Assembly: GCA_964464175.1 (NCBI GenBank)
Contig: CAYXFD010000006.1
Span: 1 to 64,000 of the forward strand
DNA length: 64,000 nt
Reading direction: 5' to 3'
From: CAYXFD01 sp964464175
Lineage (GTDB): Bacteria; Cloacimonadota; Cloacimonadia; Cloacimonadales; JAJBBL01
Shown here: positions 20,401 to 28,017 of the stretch, piece after piece
Layout: the number at the start of each line of letters is the position of its first letter
Position numbering within the stretch: position 1 is the stretch's first letter
Translations under genes and position numbers: made by a program
The notes under the pieces: model-generated
What the model was told of the DNA's origin: nothing
Database searches by the model: none
The model's input: the letters and a program-made list of their open reading frames with translations, nothing else

Positions 20401-20821
20401 ATTGACCTATACCTTGGAGGATTTAACACCTGAGGTTACCTATATAGCAGGAGTTTCAGCAGTTTACCCTACCGGAGAATCTGAACTGACTACTATTGAG
20501 TTCACCTTCGAAGGGGTAGATACGGATGATGATCTCTTGCCGCTCGTTACCAAGGTTCATGGAAACTATCCCAATCCCTTCAATCCGGAAACCAGGATCC
20601 TTTTTTCCTTAGAATCTCCCTCTCAGGTTATTCTTGATATCTTCAATATTAAAGGCGAAAGAGTAAGAAGACTGGTCAATGAAAAGCTGGAGAGAGGCAA
20701 TCACAGCAGGGTCTGGAACGGTGAAAACGAAACAGGGAAACGCCAGGCAAGCGGGATATATTTCTACCGGTTTAAGACGGCAGATCATAGTGAAACCGGG
20801 AAAATGTTGATGTTGAAGTAA
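17435..20821 (+). CDS. Secreted multidomain protein with beta-propeller, ASH and FG-GAP repeats and a sorting domain
   Basis: A 1128-residue surface or secreted protein with a signal peptide (about residues 1-19). Residues about 20-235 form a propeller-like sensor with repeated AYDGTYLYFG / TYDGQNLW segments. Two ASH-type Ig folds (about 240-340 and 345-445) each end in an xxGxG strand. About 460-870 is an FG-GAP-type propeller with calcium-loop repeats such as DLNGDGYDDVVVG, DFNGDGIPDVLAG, DVNGNGYNDIAVG and DLTGNGINDLVVG. A carboxypeptidase-regulatory-like fold, an Fn3-like domain and a NYPNPFNPETRILF sorting module complete it. GGAGG lies upstream of the ATG. Adhesion or calcium-dependent binding is likely; no enzyme activity is visible. 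A strong terminator follows. Confidence 0.86.
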   Translation: MKGVLIALILCLLTGFVYAEWTIVASYPITGKASGLAYDGTYLYFGIYGADGGRIFQFDPVTGQETLLFNNPNLSDSYGLTYDGQNLWTIDRVAPSSTPAYALKLDMTGNIISQFDLPDFYMSGIAYDDGDFWVMTYYPDPGVVYKVTDTGTILQQFTPPEDQPWDICLQGDDLWIVDYWEYTIHRVDQTGTILEAQMSEIQRPAGIVHDGQYLWYLAGALGQPSTLYKVDLGGTGTPVINVTYNDYDFGNVLIDDTVSADITVSNSGTGDLVISDISFFSDIFATDALFPITLEPTQTAVVSYTFTPDNWGEFIDVMTIHSNDPITPAKEVDVAGYGVFPEAHIAAVPDNYDYGMVRAGADTGRFFTISNQGMTDLQISNLSFSEQSFFIDDTVEFPITLTTREEYELRIWFHPGGAGQITSTATFSSNDPSNPQYDVTLVGTGQTADLTIGTQLWSYQIEGTTFTNIRAIKPIEDIWGNGLNDVIICGEDNYVRAFNGNSSGLGDVIWEQHIPSGAVYSYRGLTIAGDLNGDGYDDVVVGTTGGDRSVRAYSGKTGTQLWQFNTNNYGSGGWVYQVDARFDYNNDGVADVLAATGDDVNGLGPKRIFLINGANGTLIWERYAMGPAFSVIGINDFNGDGIPDVLAGTSNESETQASVFGINGANGNILWSFQPAGSSVWALAQIDDLTDNGIPDVMVGSFMGGGNYYALNATNGEVIWSGSTGATLVMDFKVLGDVNGNGYNDIAVGHTSAHAAVIGGSDGQYVWSQGLADNAWNIDNAGDLTGNGINDLVVGTLYQSNYAYFIDSTDGEILASIPTGTPVDAIGTIGDVTGDNSREMIVGGRNGIIRCHSGGPVADQEPGYIEGNIEISEGPGDVTEVEVSANGTTVNPNEDGDYFLALPPGTYTVTATLVGYIADPVTNVAVVANEVTAGVDIQLELLPLTAPADLIVDVQTGVLNWEMPDSEHDYYPLHYNVYLDDNFIDDTEELTYTLEDLTPEVTYIAGVSAVYPTGESELTTIEFTFEGVDTDDDLLPLVTKVHGNYPNPFNPETRILFSLESPSQVILDIFNIKGERVRRLVNEKLERGNHSRVWNGENETGKRQASGIYFYRFKTADHSETGKMLMLK

Positions 20822-20876
20822 CAACGGAGAGAAAATTTTCACAATTAGTGATGATCCGTGTTTTATCGCCTATCAG

Positions 20877-20910
20877 AGAAAAACGGCGGGAATTTTCCCG
20901 CCGTTTTTCT
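20877..20910. terminator. Bidirectional rho-independent terminator
   Basis: A near-perfect palindrome with a 16-base arm holding CGGCGGG/CCCGCCG, flanked by A5 and T5 runs on the two sides. It works as an intrinsic terminator in both directions. It lies between the convergent secreted-protein gene (plus) and the alanine racemase gene (minus). Confidence 0.92.
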
Positions 20911-20967
20911 TTTTACTCCCAAAGGGGATAATTCTTACTGTTCAAATAACTTCAACGAATCAAAGGT

Positions 20968-22905
20968 TTATTTCTCGTAAGAGAAGACGATACCGCTGTT
21001 AGGAAAGATCCATTCTTCGTTACCGGTTTTCACTTTTATAGTCTTTTCCTTCTTCGCTATCACCGGATATTTACTCTGCCCGGATAATATGCTGACCACT
21101 TCAATTTCACCGATATCTGTTTCGGAATAAGCAAAGCTGATCTCTACTCCCTGGGTGATCTCGGTGATATAGACGGTGAGTTGGTGTGATTTTTTCGGAT
21201 AATATGTCTTGGTTGCTATCGAGAAATCGACCTCTTGTCCGACCAGATCCTGTAAGCCGGCATGACTGCATTTTATTTCCATACAACCGTTTCTAACTTC
21301 TCTTTCATGATTAAGGTTGATACTGTTTATGCTGACAGTTGTTACTTCGAAAGATCCGGAGGAGAGGCTGAAGTTCTCGTCCAGAAGCCAGCGGTACTCT
21401 ACATCACGGCGGCGGAAATAGACCTCCAGGTCTTCATAACGGTTTGCGCAGGCAACATAAAAGAACTCCTGCTGCAAGATCTTTCTGAAAGTAAGGGTGG
21501 TTTCTACTTCGTAGTACTCTGACAGGCTTTTATCCTGAGGTTCATTAAAAGTTATCTGGTGCCGGAAATCTTTACGGTAATGGATGTTCTCATCCTTATC
21601 GGTAAAGAATCTTTTGAGAAACTCGGTGTATAATAGGGAAGCAATCTCTTTGCTCTGTAATCTTTGACTGATGGCAGTTTCAATGATAGTATTGAGTTTT
21701 GTATCGGAAAAATCATGAGAAACAAAACCTCTTCTGGCCAGGGGAGAGGTGGCAACAATTCGCTCATCCCGGCGGTAATAGCGTCTTGCCCGCCTGCCGA
21801 TCTGACTCAACAGCTCGTAGGAGAGTCCCTTGTAAAGTGCCGTTACCTTTTCCGGAGATAAATCCCCGCTATTGAGCAGGATAACCTCATCTTCGATACA
21901 TATATCAGGATTATCGGTGATATCAATCGTGATCATATCCATACTGACCCTGCCCACCACCGGATACAAGCGGTCTCTGATAATAACTCTGCCCCGGTTG
22001 GAAAGCAGAAAATCATATCCGTCAGCGTAACCGACAGGTACTATAGCGTAAACTGTTTCCCGTTCCGCTTTGAAGGTGCGGTTATAACCAATTGTTTCAC
22101 CCTTATCTGCCTGTTTTATCTGACAGACAACCGATTTGAAAGTCATAACCGGTCTTAGATCGATCTTTTCCCGCAAACTCTCCTCAGAATATACTCCGTA
22201 AGATAAGAGACCGATCCTCACAAGATTGGCATAGTCCGGTGAACAGGTAATAATCCCCGAACTGTTGGCTATATGCACGTACTTAAAGGGGGAACTGAGT
22301 TTATTGAGCAGCCGGTGAAATCTCTCCGCTTGAAGTTGAGTAAACTCCTTATCGGATTCGCTGCTGCTGAAATGACTGAAGATCCCCTCAATTTCAATAT
22401 TTGGCAGTAATTCTATCTGTTTGATTATCTCTGCTGCTTTATCATAGCGAATACCGCTTCTACCCATTCCGGTATCGATCTCTAATTGTACCCTGAATCT
22501 GAAACTCTGAGCGTCAGTCGCTTCTATTCCCGCGGCAACACTGTTCTTCCGGGAAGCTATTTTGTGATTGAGTTCACGGGCAAACTCCAGGTTACCTACT
22601 GTTGGAGTGAGTCTGTTCTCCAGAACAAGATCAATCTCTTCCGGAAAACTCGGGGAAAGGATGAGGATGGGGATTTTGATGTTCTGATAACGGAGTAAAG
22701 CCCCCTCTTCGGCGTTAGCAACCCCCAGGTAAGAAGCACCGAGCTTTATGCTTTGTAAGGCTATCTCATAAGCACCGTGACCATAAGCGTCAGCCTTAAC
22801 GATCTGCATAAATCCGGTTTTCTCCGGTAAGAGACTTCGTAACTGTTCAAGATTATGGCTGAAGCTGTCCAGATCGATCTCGACCCAGCTCCTTTCAAAT
22901 CCCAT
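20968..22905 (-). CDS. alr: Alanine racemase with an unusual C-terminal extension of about 260 residues
   Basis: A PLP enzyme that interconverts L- and D-alanine for peptidoglycan. The barrel carries the PLP lysine in MQIVKADAYGHG (Lys37), the GMGRSGIR segment, RIGLLSYGVY, and the C-terminal domain with GYADGYD and VSMDMITID. The normal enzyme (about 370-380 residues) ends near ARRYYRRDERIVA. A further 260 residues, mixed helix then beta-rich with FRKILQQEFFYVACA and HEREVRNGCMEIKC, match no family I know. I choose the ATG at 22905 (645 residues) because AAAGGGG stands just before it. There is no sign of frameshift, so the extension is part of the protein. Confidence 0.9.
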   Translation of the reverse strand: MGFERSWVEIDLDSFSHNLEQLRSLLPEKTGFMQIVKADAYGHGAYEIALQSIKLGASYLGVANAEEGALLRYQNIKIPILILSPSFPEEIDLVLENRLTPTVGNLEFARELNHKIASRKNSVAAGIEATDAQSFRFRVQLEIDTGMGRSGIRYDKAAEIIKQIELLPNIEIEGIFSHFSSSESDKEFTQLQAERFHRLLNKLSSPFKYVHIANSSGIITCSPDYANLVRIGLLSYGVYSEESLREKIDLRPVMTFKSVVCQIKQADKGETIGYNRTFKAERETVYAIVPVGYADGYDFLLSNRGRVIIRDRLYPVVGRVSMDMITIDITDNPDICIEDEVILLNSGDLSPEKVTALYKGLSYELLSQIGRRARRYYRRDERIVATSPLARRGFVSHDFSDTKLNTIIETAISQRLQSKEIASLLYTEFLKRFFTDKDENIHYRKDFRHQITFNEPQDKSLSEYYEVETTLTFRKILQQEFFYVACANRYEDLEVYFRRRDVEYRWLLDENFSLSSGSFEVTTVSINSINLNHEREVRNGCMEIKCSHAGLQDLVGQEVDFSIATKTYYPKKSHQLTVYITEITQGVEISFAYSETDIGEIEVVSILSGQSKYPVIAKKEKTIKVKTGNEEWIFPNSGIVFSYEK

Positions 22906-22972
22906 GTTCCCCTTTCTCATCAGACTTAAATTACTATTCCCAGTTAAAATCCTGTTCTGGCAAATCTTTTTG

Positions 22973-24319
22973 CTAAAAATAGCGGGCTGCTATGTCTGCC
23001 AATTTTGAGCGTTCACCTTTGACAAGGGTCACATGACCGACAATGCTCTCTTTTCTTAACTTCTCAACTGACATACTGAGTCCATTGCTCTCCGAGTCAA
23101 GATAGGGAATATCGATCTGATAGGGGTCACCGGTCATTACCAGCTTCGTTTTCTCTCCCGCTCTGGTAATAATGGTTTTCATCTCATGAGGAGTTAAATT
23201 CTGAGCCTCATCAATAATAATATACTGATCGGGTAAACTTCTTCCCCGGATGTAAGTGAGAGGTTCCAGTTCAATAAAACCGTGATCGAGAAAATCATTA
23301 AGGGAAGGTCTTTTTTTATTCAATACCCGGTTGTTAGGATTATCTTCCATTTCATTATGACTATGGATAAGAATCTCCATATTATCATAGATCGGCTGCA
23401 TCCAGGGATCAAATTTCTCCGTTTTGGTACCGGGGAGATAGCCCAAGTCTTTGCCCAAGGGTGAAATAGGTCTTGAAATTACTAATCTGCTGTAGCGGTT
23501 TTCTTCAACTACCTTCTGTAAGCCGGCAGCGATCGCAAGAAGAGTTTTCCCTGTTCCCGCCTTACCGATAAGGGTTACCATCTGAACATCATCGTCCAGC
23601 AACAGGTCAATAGCCATTGTCTGTTCTTCATTTCTCGCTTTGATGCCGAAAACTAACCCTCCGGTATAATGTTTCAATTCCTGGATACTGTTGCCTTCAT
23701 GATAAAAACGGGTTAGCAGTCTCTCCTCCGGATTATCCTTATTAGTAAGCCGGACAAATTGATTGGGGGAAAATCCCTTAACAGGACTATCGATCTTCTT
23801 TGATTCCTGAAATTCCTTTATAACCGAAGCTTCAACTTCCAGATCGGAATATCCGGTGAAAAGCTCTTCGAAATTTACCCTGTCTGCCTCAAAATCATTA
23901 GCTTCCAATCCCACTGCATCTGCCTTGATCCTGATATTGGCATCTTTGGAGACAAGAATGACTTTCTGATCGGGATTGTTCTTCTGTACGTATAGAGCCG
24001 TACCGATTATAAGGTTGTCATTTTCGTCCGAAAGCAGTACATCACTGGTCAGAGTTTCGACTTTTTTACTCATTACCACCTGGATGATGGAACCATTTTC
24101 AATCTTGACTCCATTTTGCAAAGATCCTTCTTTCCGGATTTTATCGAGATAACGGCTGATCTGGCGGGCATTTCTTCCGATCTCATCTACATTTTTCTTG
24201 AATTTATCTACCTCTTCGATAACCGTCATCGGGATGACAATCCTTTCCCCTTTGAAACTGAACAGGGCATTGGGATCATGCAATAGTACGTTCGTATCTA
24301 AAACAATAGTATTACTCAT
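22973..24319 (-). CDS. PIN-PhoH family ATPase (PhoH2/YlaK type)
   Basis: A 448-residue fusion of an N-terminal PIN ribonuclease domain (VLDTNVLLHDP with the first acidic residues, and further Asp and Glu near residues 85-130) and a C-terminal PhoH ATPase with Walker A GKAGTGKTLLA and Walker B IIIDEAQN. PhoH2 proteins are ATP-dependent RNA helicase/ribonucleases. GGAG stands eight bases before the chosen ATG at 24319; the in-frame ATG seven codons upstream overlaps that site. It follows no clear partner and precedes alr on the same strand after 67 bases. Confidence 0.92.
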   Translation of the reverse strand: MSNTIVLDTNVLLHDPNALFSFKGERIVIPMTVIEEVDKFKKNVDEIGRNARQISRYLDKIRKEGSLQNGVKIENGSIIQVVMSKKVETLTSDVLLSDENDNLIIGTALYVQKNNPDQKVILVSKDANIRIKADAVGLEANDFEADRVNFEELFTGYSDLEVEASVIKEFQESKKIDSPVKGFSPNQFVRLTNKDNPEERLLTRFYHEGNSIQELKHYTGGLVFGIKARNEEQTMAIDLLLDDDVQMVTLIGKAGTGKTLLAIAAGLQKVVEENRYSRLVISRPISPLGKDLGYLPGTKTEKFDPWMQPIYDNMEILIHSHNEMEDNPNNRVLNKKRPSLNDFLDHGFIELEPLTYIRGRSLPDQYIIIDEAQNLTPHEMKTIITRAGEKTKLVMTGDPYQIDIPYLDSESNGLSMSVEKLRKESIVGHVTLVKGERSKLADIAARYF

Positions 24320-24798
24320 ATCTTTGTCTCCATAAACCAAAATACAATAAAGATGACGGCTGTTGCTGTCAATATTTTTGTTAGCAAAATGATCTCATCC
24401 TCTCCCTTCTGAACAGAGGAATAACAAACCAAAGCGAGCCGGGAAAAATCACTTGCTGTACCTTAGATCTTCTCCTGAGGGTTAACAGTTTTTGTTTGTG
24501 TTTAGCAGCATCATTACCCAGGACTATTAAAGGTAGAAACCAGGGTAAGCAGAGAGTAATAGCACAGTCGGCGTGAACCATCTGAAGTATTTCTCTCTGA
24601 TTACGCTCTTGTATCCTCAGGATAAGATGCAGATAGTAATGTGTTTTTTGCTGAAGAGAATGATAAGGTTATGAGTTATCAGCTGAAACCTCAATGTAGG
24701 ATAAACAATAATCCTCTTGCCCAACCGGGAGAAAAAAAATCTTTACAAAATATCAGGCGGGGAAAAACTATCCTGATACTAAAAACAAAGGAGGAAAA
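24320..24798. other. Intergenic region upstream of rpsO
   Basis: This 479-base gap separates the divergent phoH2 and rpsO genes. I see no convincing gene. A TTTACA at 24744 has no well-spaced -10. The rpsO ribosome site AAAGGAGG is clear. No tRNA or known riboswitch shape was found. Confidence 0.5.
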
Positions 24799-25068
24799 AT
24801 GCCCTTAAGCAGCGAAGCCAAAGAGGCTATCATGGCAGAGTTCAGACTCCATGATTCAGACACCGGTTCACCGGAAGTACAGGTTGCTCTTTTGACACAG
24901 AGAATAAAAGACATAACCGAGCACCTAAAAGTATATAAGAAGGACTTTCATACAAGACGCAGTTTGTTGATCTTGATCGGACAGCGAAAAAGACTTTTAG
25001 CTTATCTCAGTAATAAAGATATTGAAAGATATCGCAGCTTGATCAAGAGATTAGGTTTAAGAAGATAA
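24799..25068 (+). CDS. rpsO: 30S ribosomal protein S15
   Basis: An 89-residue primary 16S rRNA-binding protein at the 30S platform. HDSDTGSPEVQVALLTQRI near residue 21, the FHTRRSLLILIGQRKRLLAYL helix and the terminal YRSLIKRLGLRR are fully conserved S15 features. AAAGGAGG stands four to five bases before the ATG. A terminator begins at its stop codon and pnp lies downstream, the classic rpsO-pnp arrangement. Confidence 0.97.
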   Translation: MPLSSEAKEAIMAEFRLHDSDTGSPEVQVALLTQRIKDITEHLKVYKKDFHTRRSLLILIGQRKRLLAYLSNKDIERYRSLIKRLGLRR

Positions 25069-25093
25069 AGGGAACTTTGTTTCCCTTTTTTTT
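25067..25093 (+). terminator. Rho-independent terminator after rpsO
   Basis: AAAGGGAA and TTCCCTTT form an eight-base stem with a six-base loop, followed by a run of T. It overlaps the TAA stop codon of rpsO. It should end most rpsO transcripts before pnp, perhaps with partial readthrough. Confidence 0.8.
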
Positions 25094-25146
25094 GCCTGGT
25101 AACAATTCATTTTGTAACTAAATGTCAAATAAGCATTAAGTAAGGT

Positions 25147-25172
25147 AGCGGGTGTAAATATTACCACCCGCT
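25147..25172 (+). promoter_or_regulatory. Stable hairpin in the pnp leader
   Basis: AGCGGGTG and CACCCGCT are exact complements around a ten-base loop whose TAA and TTA can pair further. A short T-run (TTGTTTTT) follows ten bases later, so it may be a weak second terminator or a processing hairpin upstream of pnp. Confidence 0.5.
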
Positions 25173-25375
25173 GACTATTGTTTTTCTGTAGATATGTAGT
25201 GATGCAGTTTTCCGATAAGGGTGTAGATTGCGGATGTCTTGCCAATAGACATTCGATGTGAAAGCAGACTCGCTAAAGAGAGTCTTCCCCTTTCATTATG
25301 ACGGCTAATCATTGAAGAAACAGTGAAAGAGTATTGATAACGAAATATAGAGCTGATATTGGATCGGCTCTTCAG

Positions 25376-25396
25376 ATATAGAGAAAAGCTCTATAT
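25376..25396 (+). promoter_or_regulatory. Second hairpin in the pnp leader
   Basis: ATATAGAG and CTCTATAT form an eight-base stem with a five-base AAAAG loop, about 70 bases before the pnp start. There is no T-run, so it is not a terminator. It may affect stability or processing of pnp mRNA. Confidence 0.4.
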
Positions 25397-25465
25397 AATT
25401 AAGAACCGGATCAAAAAAACTGAGATCCGTTCTATGAAGAAATGAGGAGAAAAGAGAAGAAGATT

Positions 25466-27826
25466 ATGGAAGAAGTAAGAATTACTAAGAAATCTATTGA
25501 GTTAGCCGGAAGAACGCTGACAATAGAGACAGGAAGATTAGCCAGACAAGCAAACGGGTCGGTTTTTATGACCTATGGAGATACGTCGGTGTTAGTTACA
25601 GCAACAATGGCAGCCACAGCCTCGGAGGGGTTAGATTTCTTTCCTTTGACTGTTGATTATGCGGAGAAGATGTTTGCTGCCGGTAAGATACCGGGGGGAT
25701 TCTTCAAGAGAGAAGCAAAACCTTCAACTCAGGCTACTTTACTCTGCCGGTTGATCGATAGAGCAATAAGACCTTTGTTTCCCGAAGGTTTTAGGAATCA
25801 GGTACATATTGTATTATCGACCTTTTCCTATGATGAAAAGAATGATCCCGGAGTATTGGGAATACTCGGTGCTTCATTAGCCTTAGGGATATCAGATATC
25901 CCCTTTAACGGGCCATTAGCCGGAGTATCAGTCGGAATGCAGGAAGATGAATTTGTCATTAATCCTCCTCTGGATGAAATGAAAGAGAGCAAACTTGACC
26001 TCAGTGTAGCCGGTACGGCTTCATCTGTTGTAATGATTGAAGCCGGAGCCTTCGAGATAGCGGAAGAGACAATGATGGAAGCTATCTATTTCGGTCATGA
26101 TACTATCAAGGAACTGGTAGATTTTCAACAGGAATTTATAGCAGAATGTGGAAAACAGAAAAAAGAGGTTGCCTTGCAAACTCTTCCTGAAGACCTGACT
26201 GCTGAGTTAGAGAGGGATTATGGTGCCGCTGTCAATGAGGCTACCAAGATAGCCGGTAAGCTGGAAAGAGCTGCCCGTTTCGAAGAGATAAGTGCTGAAA
26301 TGCTCGAAAAATACGAAGCCAAGTTTGATGAAAAAGAGTTTCAGGAAAGAGAGAAACAGTTAAAGAAGATCTTTGATAATCTTGTTAACAAATATTTCCG
26401 GAATGCTATGATCATAGAGAACCGGAGAGTTGACGGCAGGGGTATGGATGAGATCAGACCAATCCGCTGCGAAATTGACGTACTGCCCAGGGTGCATGGT
26501 TCCGCCGTCTTTACCCGGGGAGAGACCCAATCGATCGGAACGGTAACCCTTGGAACTGCTTCGGATGAACAGATTGTTGACGGCTTGGAAGAAGAATACA
26601 AAAAGCCATTCTATCTTCATTATAATTTCCCCCCCTTCAGCGTCGGAGAAGCTGGATTCTTGAGACCTCCGGGCAGAAGAGAATTGGGACACGGTGCGTT
26701 GGCGGAGAGAGCTCTTCTCCCGTTAATGCCTGAACCGGAGGTATTCCCTTATACGATCAGGATCGTTTCTGATATCTTAGAGTCGAACGGTTCTTCTTCA
26801 ATGGCTACGATCTGCAGCGGCTGTTTAGCATTAATGGCTGCCGGAGTACCGTTGAAAAAGATGGTTGCCGGCATCGCTAATGGTTTGGTGGTTGAGGAAG
26901 ATAAAACTATCGTTTTGACAGATATTATCGGGATGGAAGATCATCTTGGTGATATGGATTTCAAAGTTGCCGGTACAGAAGACGGTATCACGGCAGTACA
27001 GATGGATATCAAGGTGGAGGGTATAACCAGAGAAGTTATGTTAGAAGCCCTGACTAAATCGAAAACAGCGCGGCTTCAGATTCTGGAGATCATGAAAGAA
27101 ACTATCTCCGAACCTCGCCAGGAAATGTCAAAATATGCGCCCAGAATTGAAACCTTCAAGGTGGATGTGGATAAGATAGGAACGATCATCGGTCCCGGTG
27201 GAAAGATGATCAAGTCAATCATCGAAGAGACTAAGGTTGGAATCGACATCTCAGATGACGGAACGGTAAATATCAGTTCTGCAGATGGTGAAGCAATTGA
27301 GAAAGCAAAGCAAAAGATCAAGGAACTTACCGACGAACCGGAAATGGGTGGAATCTACCAGGGTGTAGTGAGCCGGGTAGAGCCTTATGGTGCTTTTGTG
27401 AAGTTTATGGGTGGTTTTAAAGAAGGCCTGGTACATGTCTCGCAACTGCATGAAACGAGAATTGAAAGTGCTCAGGACGTTATTAAAGTAGGTGATACCT
27501 TAAACGTCAAATACACCGGTTCCGACAGAGGAAAGATCCAGCTTACGATGAAAGGTGTGCCGGGCAATGAAGCCTTCGCAGCTAATTTGCCCCCTGCCGG
27601 AGAGGGAAGACCTCGCAGCAGTTATGGTGAAGGGAGATCGAATGATCGTCCCCGCAGTTATGACCGTGACCGTGGAGGGAGATCAAATGACAGATCACGA
27701 GGCAGTTATGGCGGCGGTGACAGATCCCGTTCCTTTGACAGGGACAGGAAAGATCGCGGTCCACGTTCAGGAAGACCAAGTAGTGAAAGACGGGATTATC
27801 CGAAAAAGAACTATGAGGATCGTTAA
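25466..27826 (+). CDS. pnp: Polyribonucleotide nucleotidyltransferase (PNPase) with Arg/Gly-rich tail
   Basis: Phosphorolytic 3'-5' exoribonuclease, the core of bacterial RNA turnover. Two RNase PH domains flank an alpha-helical domain, followed by KH (GTIIGPGGKMIKSIIEETKV) and S1 (GGIYQGVVSRVEPYGAFVKF) domains. The phosphate and metal site lies in the second PH domain, around SNGSSSMATICSGCLALMA. I choose the ATG at 25466 (786 residues), which fits family N-termini; an in-frame ATG eight codons upstream lacks a ribosome site. The last 75 residues after S1 are a low-complexity tail rich in Arg, Gly, Ser, Asp and Tyr, with repeated DRDR and GRS units. It follows rpsO. Confidence 0.96.
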   Translation: MEEVRITKKSIELAGRTLTIETGRLARQANGSVFMTYGDTSVLVTATMAATASEGLDFFPLTVDYAEKMFAAGKIPGGFFKREAKPSTQATLLCRLIDRAIRPLFPEGFRNQVHIVLSTFSYDEKNDPGVLGILGASLALGISDIPFNGPLAGVSVGMQEDEFVINPPLDEMKESKLDLSVAGTASSVVMIEAGAFEIAEETMMEAIYFGHDTIKELVDFQQEFIAECGKQKKEVALQTLPEDLTAELERDYGAAVNEATKIAGKLERAARFEEISAEMLEKYEAKFDEKEFQEREKQLKKIFDNLVNKYFRNAMIIENRRVDGRGMDEIRPIRCEIDVLPRVHGSAVFTRGETQSIGTVTLGTASDEQIVDGLEEEYKKPFYLHYNFPPFSVGEAGFLRPPGRRELGHGALAERALLPLMPEPEVFPYTIRIVSDILESNGSSSMATICSGCLALMAAGVPLKKMVAGIANGLVVEEDKTIVLTDIIGMEDHLGDMDFKVAGTEDGITAVQMDIKVEGITREVMLEALTKSKTARLQILEIMKETISEPRQEMSKYAPRIETFKVDVDKIGTIIGPGGKMIKSIIEETKVGIDISDDGTVNISSADGEAIEKAKQKIKELTDEPEMGGIYQGVVSRVEPYGAFVKFMGGFKEGLVHVSQLHETRIESAQDVIKVGDTLNVKYTGSDRGKIQLTMKGVPGNEAFAANLPPAGEGRPRSSYGEGRSNDRPRSYDRDRGGRSNDRSRGSYGGGDRSRSFDRDRKDRGPRSGRPSSERRDYPKKNYEDR

Positions 27827-27855
27827 CCGGACGATTGTTTAGCTTAACAAATATT

Positions 27856-27882
27856 AAGGACAGGCATTAGTCTGTCCTTTTT
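27856..27882 (+). terminator. Rho-independent terminator after pnp
   Basis: AAGGACAG and CTGTCCTT form an eight-base stem with an eight-base loop, followed by a T-rich run, 30 bases after the pnp stop codon. Confidence 0.85.
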
Positions 27883-28017
27883 ATTGATAGACCGGAGAGC
27901 ATTACATCCAGATGGAGCCGGAGATTATAGATGTCAGATATCCCGGAGGAGAGGCCAAATAGGCCAATAAGCGATCAAACAAGAGATTAACAACTGAAAA
28001 TAGTGAGAATAAAAAAA

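Larger units (their letters stand above)
25069..25465 (+). other. Intergenic leader of pnp
   Basis: A gap of about 400 bases between rpsO and pnp, long for this genome. It contains two hairpins listed separately and a weaker AGACTC/GAGTCT pair near 25266-25285. No coding frame is credible. In enterobacteria the pnp leader is folded, cut by RNase III and used by PNPase for self-control; a similar role here is inference. Confidence 0.5.

Noticed and set aside
24381..24581. 66-residue minus-strand frame between phoH2 and rpsO
   Set aside because: No ribosome site, low-complexity hydrophobic/basic mix, no partner; likely chance.
27883..28017. SAH or SAM riboswitch before ahcY
   Set aside because: I could not fit the known conserved cores; only a short GGCC palindrome is present.
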